Assembly (NCBI RefSeq): GCF_037126465.1
Contig: NC_088202.1
Span: forward strand, 104,749,962 to 104,813,961
From: Ornithodoros turicata
Taxonomy: Eukaryota; Arthropoda; Arachnida; Ixodida; Argasidae
Reading direction: 5' to 3'
DNA: 64,000 nt
The translations under genes were made by a program, and so were the position numbers. This document shows positions 59,586 to 64,000 of this stretch, one piece after another (within the stretch, counting starts at the first letter, position 1; each line of letters starts with the position of its first letter). Below the pieces are notes generated by a model. The model did not search any database. It was not told the DNA's origin and saw only the letters and a program-made list of their open reading frames with translations.

Positions 59586-61147
59586 CCAAGCAGCGTCGAG
59601 CATCTACAGATTCCATAATGCACACGGACCTGTGTCGGGACGTCCCGAAGTAAACACTCGCCATAGTTAGGCCATGTTCTGCACTACGAGGCTCCAAAGA
59701 TATTCCCCGCAGATCGGTGTGCAGGATAAGGCTCTGCAGAGGCAGAAGTGAAATAGTGAAAGACGAAGGCACTATTCTAGATTTTGTATTCTACCGTGAA
59801 AAACCTGCCGTCCTGTGCCCCGTCTGCTCCTCTCGCCGCGCTTTCGGAACGGCTTTGGGTCTGTTTGCCTCCAGTGAAACGAAGACACAACACTCTAGAC
59901 ACAACTGGACACAGCGTGAGTGGGGTCACTTTCTACAACAATGATTGGAGAACGTGAGACCATTTTTCCATGACACAAAGACCACCACCAGTGGCACGAA
60001 GTGCGGCACAACTTCCCACGACACCCCCTTACTTGCACTGTACTTCACCCTGCACTGCACTCACTGCAGCAAACAGTCCAGTTGGTTGGAAACTGGTGTA
60101 CACTCACAGTGCAGTTCGTTGGCTGGGTGGTGGGGTGTTATTGCCGTGCGGTCTGCCTGCCGGTATGGCGGAATGTTGCTAGGAACGTTGCCCAGGGTCG
60201 AATTTTCGTCTGAATCTCAGAATCTGACCGCGCCTTACACGCTGACGAGGGGCTGCCCTCGAAATGGTTGCATATTCTTCTGTTCTATTCACAGCGGTTA
60301 CGCATGAACGTCTGTTGGACAAACGTAACGCTGTAACGTGTCGATATAGTACAATAGACATGGAGCACTGCGACGTATATCTTGCGGAAGTGATGGTGGC
60401 ATTTGCCATCTTAGTCAATCGAGCGAAATTGCGGATTGTGTAGTAATCAACTGAGCAGCATCAACATTGAACAACATCGAGTGTTTGTTTGTGAATTACG
60501 GAAGCCATGCACGTTGACAACCGATGAGCGCCCTGGTTGTCTCCAGAACAGCCCTCCTCCGTTTCCGGTAGCCTGCAATGGCAGATAGGGTGATATAATA
60601 ATTTACAATAACTGTGGCTCTGTGAATGGGAACAGTCCGAACGGCAAACCGATTATCAGGTAGGACAGCTTCAGAGCAAAGGGAATGAGAAATAATAATA
60701 ATATATAGTCATTTTAAAAAGGCCACGTTCATTGTACCGTTTTAGGAAAAGAAAACACAGATGTAGGGTGCCGAGGGATCGGAAGAAGAGTCGGAAGAAG
60801 AGAAGGGTCGGAAGAACTTAGTTAGAACTCGAGCAAGGGCAACAGACACACAAAAACAAACAAACATACATATGATCTACCTGAACCAAAGAAGTTGATT
60901 AAGTTGGATAATTACGTGTTCGTAATTCGAATCAATTCATAATCGATGGTCGGTAGTATGTAGCATCGTACTTCGTTCCCGTTCACCAATTAATCCGACA
61001 AAGTAGCCTTTGAAGTACTTACCATTGACCAATACGTCCGTTACAGCAAGACAAGTCAAACAAAACTATACTATTTCGTTACTCATTTTTTCTTCTCATC
61101 CCATCGCAATATTTTTTTTTTTTTTGTGTGTCAGAGCCGCTTTGTAG
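59586..61147. other. Interval upstream of the M1 gene
   Basis: No gene supported. Several overlapping short frames at 59,945-60,307 are unrelated to known proteins. A T-run followed by GTGTGTCAG (61,111-61,133) is a strong splice-acceptor-like signal just before the first M1 exon. Confidence 0.5.
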
Positions 61148-62124
61148 TGTAGCTTTAGTGCTTCGCACTTCCATGCAGCGAAGTACTTCGAACCATATTC
61201 CACCATTCGCACAACGGCTCCTGTGGCAGTACCGTGGTCAAAAGAGCACACCAGCGCCACAAATCCTTCGGAGATCAATGACTCAAGCAACAAGCTCTAT
61301 CGTCCTGTCGCCAGCTCGAACGCGGACACCACCCTGAAATCCCAACGGCGCTGGTGGCCCTGTCTCGTCCTCGCATCGGCTACGGTAATCATGTGTGCTT
61401 CTATCGGCTCTTTCGTCGGAGTGTCCATGGGCAGCACGTCGCAAATCCATAGTGTTGTGCACGACACCACCAAGGCACGACCTGTAACTTGGTGGTATGC
61501 AGACGTCCCTAAAGAAATCCAAGCCGGCCGCAAGCTACGCATCAAGGACATGCCGCACGCAAGACCTGTCAGGAAGTCGTTCAGATTAGTCAGGAAAGTT
61601 ACATTGTTCAGCGACATAACAGAGCCTGGTTCGGCAGTGAGCAGCGATAAACAGGAAACGGCGGGTTACTTGACGGCACCAACAGAACCGGTGCACCTGA
61701 ACGAGACGTCGTCTACGACGCTTACTAGCAGTACTAGCTCGCCCATGAAGTTGGAAGAAGGAATATCGCCCGTCCACTACGTCGTAGAAATACACCCGAA
61801 CCTGGAAGGGAAATTCGAGTTCAACGGGAGTGTAACAGTAACGTTCGTCTGCCGAGCTCGCACATCAAAGATAGCATTGCACGCCACGGCAGGGCTCCAG
61901 GTCGAAGTAGTGAACTTAGTGGCAACGTTCCGAACTGTGCAAAAACCTTTGCCTTTAGACAAGATCACCAGAAGCTTTCCCAATGACCTTGTAGTCATTC
62001 ATTTAAAAGAGAACCTGCACAAGAACGAGCACTACAACTTGACACTGACCTACCATGGGGTGGTGGGTGAAGAAGCAACGGGCCTTTATAGGACGATGTA
62101 CTATAATGGCAGCGGTATGGCCAA
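61148..62124 (+). CDS. M1 homologue, first visible exon
   Basis: The frame is open from 61,148, after an in-frame TAG, with no ATG before the membrane segment, so an upstream exon must supply the start. Possible acceptors are TTTAG (AG at 61,157-61,158) or CATGCAG (AG at 61,177-61,178). It encodes the tail, transmembrane segment, stalk and HYVVEIHPNLEGKFEFNGSV. Ends at CCAA|GTAAGT, splitting a lysine codon. Confidence 0.8.
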
Positions 62125-63457
62125 GTAAGTGATTGTGTTAATGGGGGACAGGTCCATTAATGTGCATTGCAACCCCATTTGTTTATAGGTGGATTGCATT
62201 GACAAATTTTAAGCCAAACCACGCTAGACGAGTGTTTCCGTGTTTCGATGACCCTGGCCTACGTGCTAGCTTCGATATAATCATAGTCCGAAACAAGGAA
62301 CTTAACACACTCAGCAACATGCCTGTCCAGCGCACTGAAAGGAGGTAAAAGTAGAGATCTCTGTGGAGTTATGCGCTCACGTCGGCTTTTTTATTTCTAA
62401 GGTCTAATAACCTTGTGGCGGATTATTTTGCCCGAACACCTAATATCCCAACGTATTTAATTGCGTTCACCATCAATGACTTTCCATCTTTTGGCAAGGG
62501 AACGGTGAGTGCTGTCGTTGACGCTGCATACAATGTGGTTTGTGTAACCGGTCATAACTTCGCCGCCTCCTCTCATTAACGAAGGACACCTGCATTTTAT
62601 CCAGTGTTTGATATTCTGTTCATCATGCTCAATATGGTTTGACGACTACTTAGATGCGAATGTGGACACGAGCAGCTGTGACACACCTGGCCCAGAAAAT
62701 GGCAATAGATATCGTGCCGAAGATGCTGGAGTACTATGAAGACTACTTTGAAACTAAGTACCCCATGCCGAAGCTGGGTATGCATTCAATTGGACTAGCG
62801 TTTCGTTTCGTTTCCCGTATCCGTATTTCACAGTACAGGAAACATTTAACAACATTGCCAATTGGGCAAGTACATGCGTAATTGTAAGCGTACATTTGTA
62901 AGCACATGGTAAGCACATTACAATGTAAGCACATACTCGTACGTTGTAAGCATGTAATAGTAGCAGAGCGTTGGTGGAGTAGTAACTACAGAGGCGTCTG
63001 TTCAATGACTATCTATACGCGGGTTCATAAGGAGGAGGTAATTTACTTGCAAAACTCCACTCGAAAGAAAAGACGGGGCATAAGTAGCCAGCTTGCACAA
63101 TTTGGTTCCTGAAGACTTTTCTGAATCTAATATATTTGACCTAGCGAGTCATACAGGGGAGGTGCATTTTCTTGTCCACGAAGTGGGCCTCCCAAGCTTG
63201 GACAGATCATGTTTATGTGTCTTATCTGTCTCTTTATTGGATACATCCTATCTCCAATACCTAACTCTGTATAAAACTGAGTTATATGTAACGTTCCAGA
63301 TATCGTGGCCTTCGCAAATTGTTCCATAAAAATCGCCGGCTATTTTGGACTAATCTTTATGAGAGAACCGGCTTTTCTGCTTTTAAATCCGCGAAAAACA
63401 ATGGCCAGGGACGCTGTGCATCATCTCTCGGTGCTCGCACACGCCATCTCCGGACAG
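61148..63457 (+). CDS. M1-family aminopeptidase homologue, membrane-anchored, probably non-catalytic (5' half)
   Basis: Five exons joined in one frame. A cytoplasmic tail is followed by a single membrane segment (WWPCLVLASATVIMCASIGS, about 61,352-61,429), a glycosylatable stalk (NETS, NGS, NLT, NGS), and then the M1 N-terminal beta domain from about 61,751. Type II topology is as in aminopeptidase N. Canonical blocks: GLYRTMYY, then NFKPNHARRVFPCFDDPGLR and SNMPV. Where active enzymes have GAMEN this protein has KIAGY, and where they have HExxH it has HAISG. Substrate binding or a scaffolding or receptor role is possible; peptidase activity is unlikely. The start codon lies in an exon I could not find. 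The gene continues past the right edge. Confidence 0.88.
62189..62344 (+). CDS. M1 homologue, exon with ARRVFPCFDDP
   Basis: Acceptor TTTATAG; encodes WIALTNFKPNHARRVFPCFD, then DPGLRASFDIII and LSNMPV. The family usually has DARRAFPCFDEP, so H replaces D and D replaces E. Donor GGAG|GTAAAA, phase 2. Confidence 0.93.
62402..62504 (+). CDS. M1 homologue, exon with PTYLIAF
   Basis: Acceptor TTTCTAAG. Encodes NNLVADYFARTPNIPTYLIA then FTINDFPSFGKGT, matching the family's P-MSTYL-AF---DF. Donor ACG|GTGAGT, phase 0. Confidence 0.93.
62654..62777 (+). CDS. M1 homologue, exon with YYEDYF-YPMPKL
   Basis: Acceptor CTACTTAG. Encodes MRMWTRAAVTHLAQKMAIDI then VPKMLEYYEDYFETKYPMPK and L. Standard M1 segment just before the active site. 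The donor splits an aspartate codon (G|GTATGC). Confidence 0.92.
63300..63457 (+). CDS. M1 homologue, active-site exon lacking GAMEN and HExxH
   Basis: Completes the aspartate of KLD, then IVAFANCSIKIAGYFGLIFM and REPAFLLLNP. The position of GAMENWG is KIAGYFG. It ends VHHLSVLAHAISGQ at CAG|GTACGT, where active members have VVAHELAHQ. The first zinc histidine is kept, the glutamate is Ala and the second histidine is Gly. There is no frameshift or stop, so the change is not simple decay. The next exon, expected to begin near WFGN, is outside the window. Confidence 0.88.
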
Positions 63458-63757
63458 GTACGTGCCAACACTCTTCCTTGTCGAACGAATAATCCGCATT
63501 TTCCGGTGCATACCGGGTGCATTTCCAGGTGCGTTATGTAAGGCAACAAATGTCACCCAGAGGCGCTGCGCGTTATTCAGTGATATTCTTTACGGTAGAA
63601 CCGTTCTCGCGTCTCGCAAACTGCAGCGTCCTTCGTTGTTAGACCACAGAGAGAGTGTTCAACCAAGGTGGCACTGAGCCGTTATGCTTTTCCGAACCGA
63701 ACCGAATTTTTCGCGATTTTAGAACTGGGCTAAACCGGTTCAGCAAACAATTCAGAT

Positions 63758-64000
63758 TAAAGGGGCCGTAAACAGGTACAAAAGGTGCACATTTCTCTGT
63801 GTTATATTATTGGAACTTAGTCAGTAAAAACTCCTTGCAATTACTAACGCTCAAAAACAAAAGGCGCTTGCATACGGATGAAATATTCACTGCACTCTTT
63901 CGCATTTTAGCTCCGCCCCGCGCTCTAACTTTACGTCATTTTGACGTAGCTCTTTCCCCGCAAATTACGATTGAGTGTTCCACGTATGATTTTATTTCAA
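63758..64000 (+). mobile_element. Left end of a TTAA-type MITE, cut by window edge
   Basis: TTAAAGGGGCCGTAAACAGG resembles the AGGG-starting, TTAA-flanked ends at 32,963. The right end is not in the window. Confidence 0.4.

Noticed and set aside
59945..60307. Cluster of overlapping plus frames in three phases
   Set aside because: All three phases are open over the same GC-richer stretch with no domain, which signals chance rather than coding.
61096..61293. Minus frame of 65 residues over the first M1 exon
   Set aside because: Shadow of the M1 reading frame, and it ends in the T-run of the putative acceptor.
61128..61337. Plus frame of 69 residues with its own ATG at 61,173
   Set aside because: In a different frame from the M1 domain and closed before the membrane segment, so it cannot supply the M1 start without a frameshift.

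Overview
This is eukaryotic nuclear DNA from an arthropod, most likely a tick or another chelicerate. That is an inference from intron-rich genes with GT-AG junctions, an invertebrate-type PPIP5K, a tRNA-like SINE, and a very heavy load of short inverted-repeat DNA transposons. There is no bacterial operon, Shine-Dalgarno site, CRISPR array or viral genome. Nearly all long open frames outside the spliced genes are chance frames.

Positions 1-38,267 hold, on the minus strand, a PPIP5K/VIP1 gene (diphosphoinositol-pentakisphosphate kinase). Seventeen coding exons could be joined in a continuous frame. They cover about 675 codons from the start methionine through the ATP-grasp kinase domain into the histidine-phosphatase domain. 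The 3' end runs off the left edge. The introns are long (up to 14.4 kb) and packed with mobile elements: at least seven TA-flanked MITEs, three TTAA-flanked MITEs, a hAT-like MITE with a perfect 8-bp target duplication, SINE copies, and a 2.95-kb foldback element with arms of about 1 kb.

Positions 39,427-46,514 hold, on the plus strand and head-to-head with PPIP5K, a P-element/THAP9-type transposase gene. It has a THAP zinc finger, four small linker exons and a large transposase exon, all joined in phase 0. Two frameshifts and an in-frame stop make it a probable relic. A 1.07-kb inverted-repeat element starts exactly at the donor of the THAP exon.

Positions 46,515-61,147 contain no gene I can name. 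They hold nested MITEs (one keeping a pogo/Brinker-like helix-turn-helix), a (TAA)n microsatellite, a repeat family ending GGGGTAAGGTGGGGCAAG, a seven-unit minisatellite with an exact 76-bp period, and a SINE-like unit with a B box.

From about 61,148 to the right edge, plus strand, is the 5' half of a membrane-anchored M1 aminopeptidase homologue. The exon that should carry GAMEN and HExxH carries neither, so it is probably a non-catalytic family member. I found no clearly new multi-gene system. The best leads are this pseudo-peptidase and the THAP/P-element locus.
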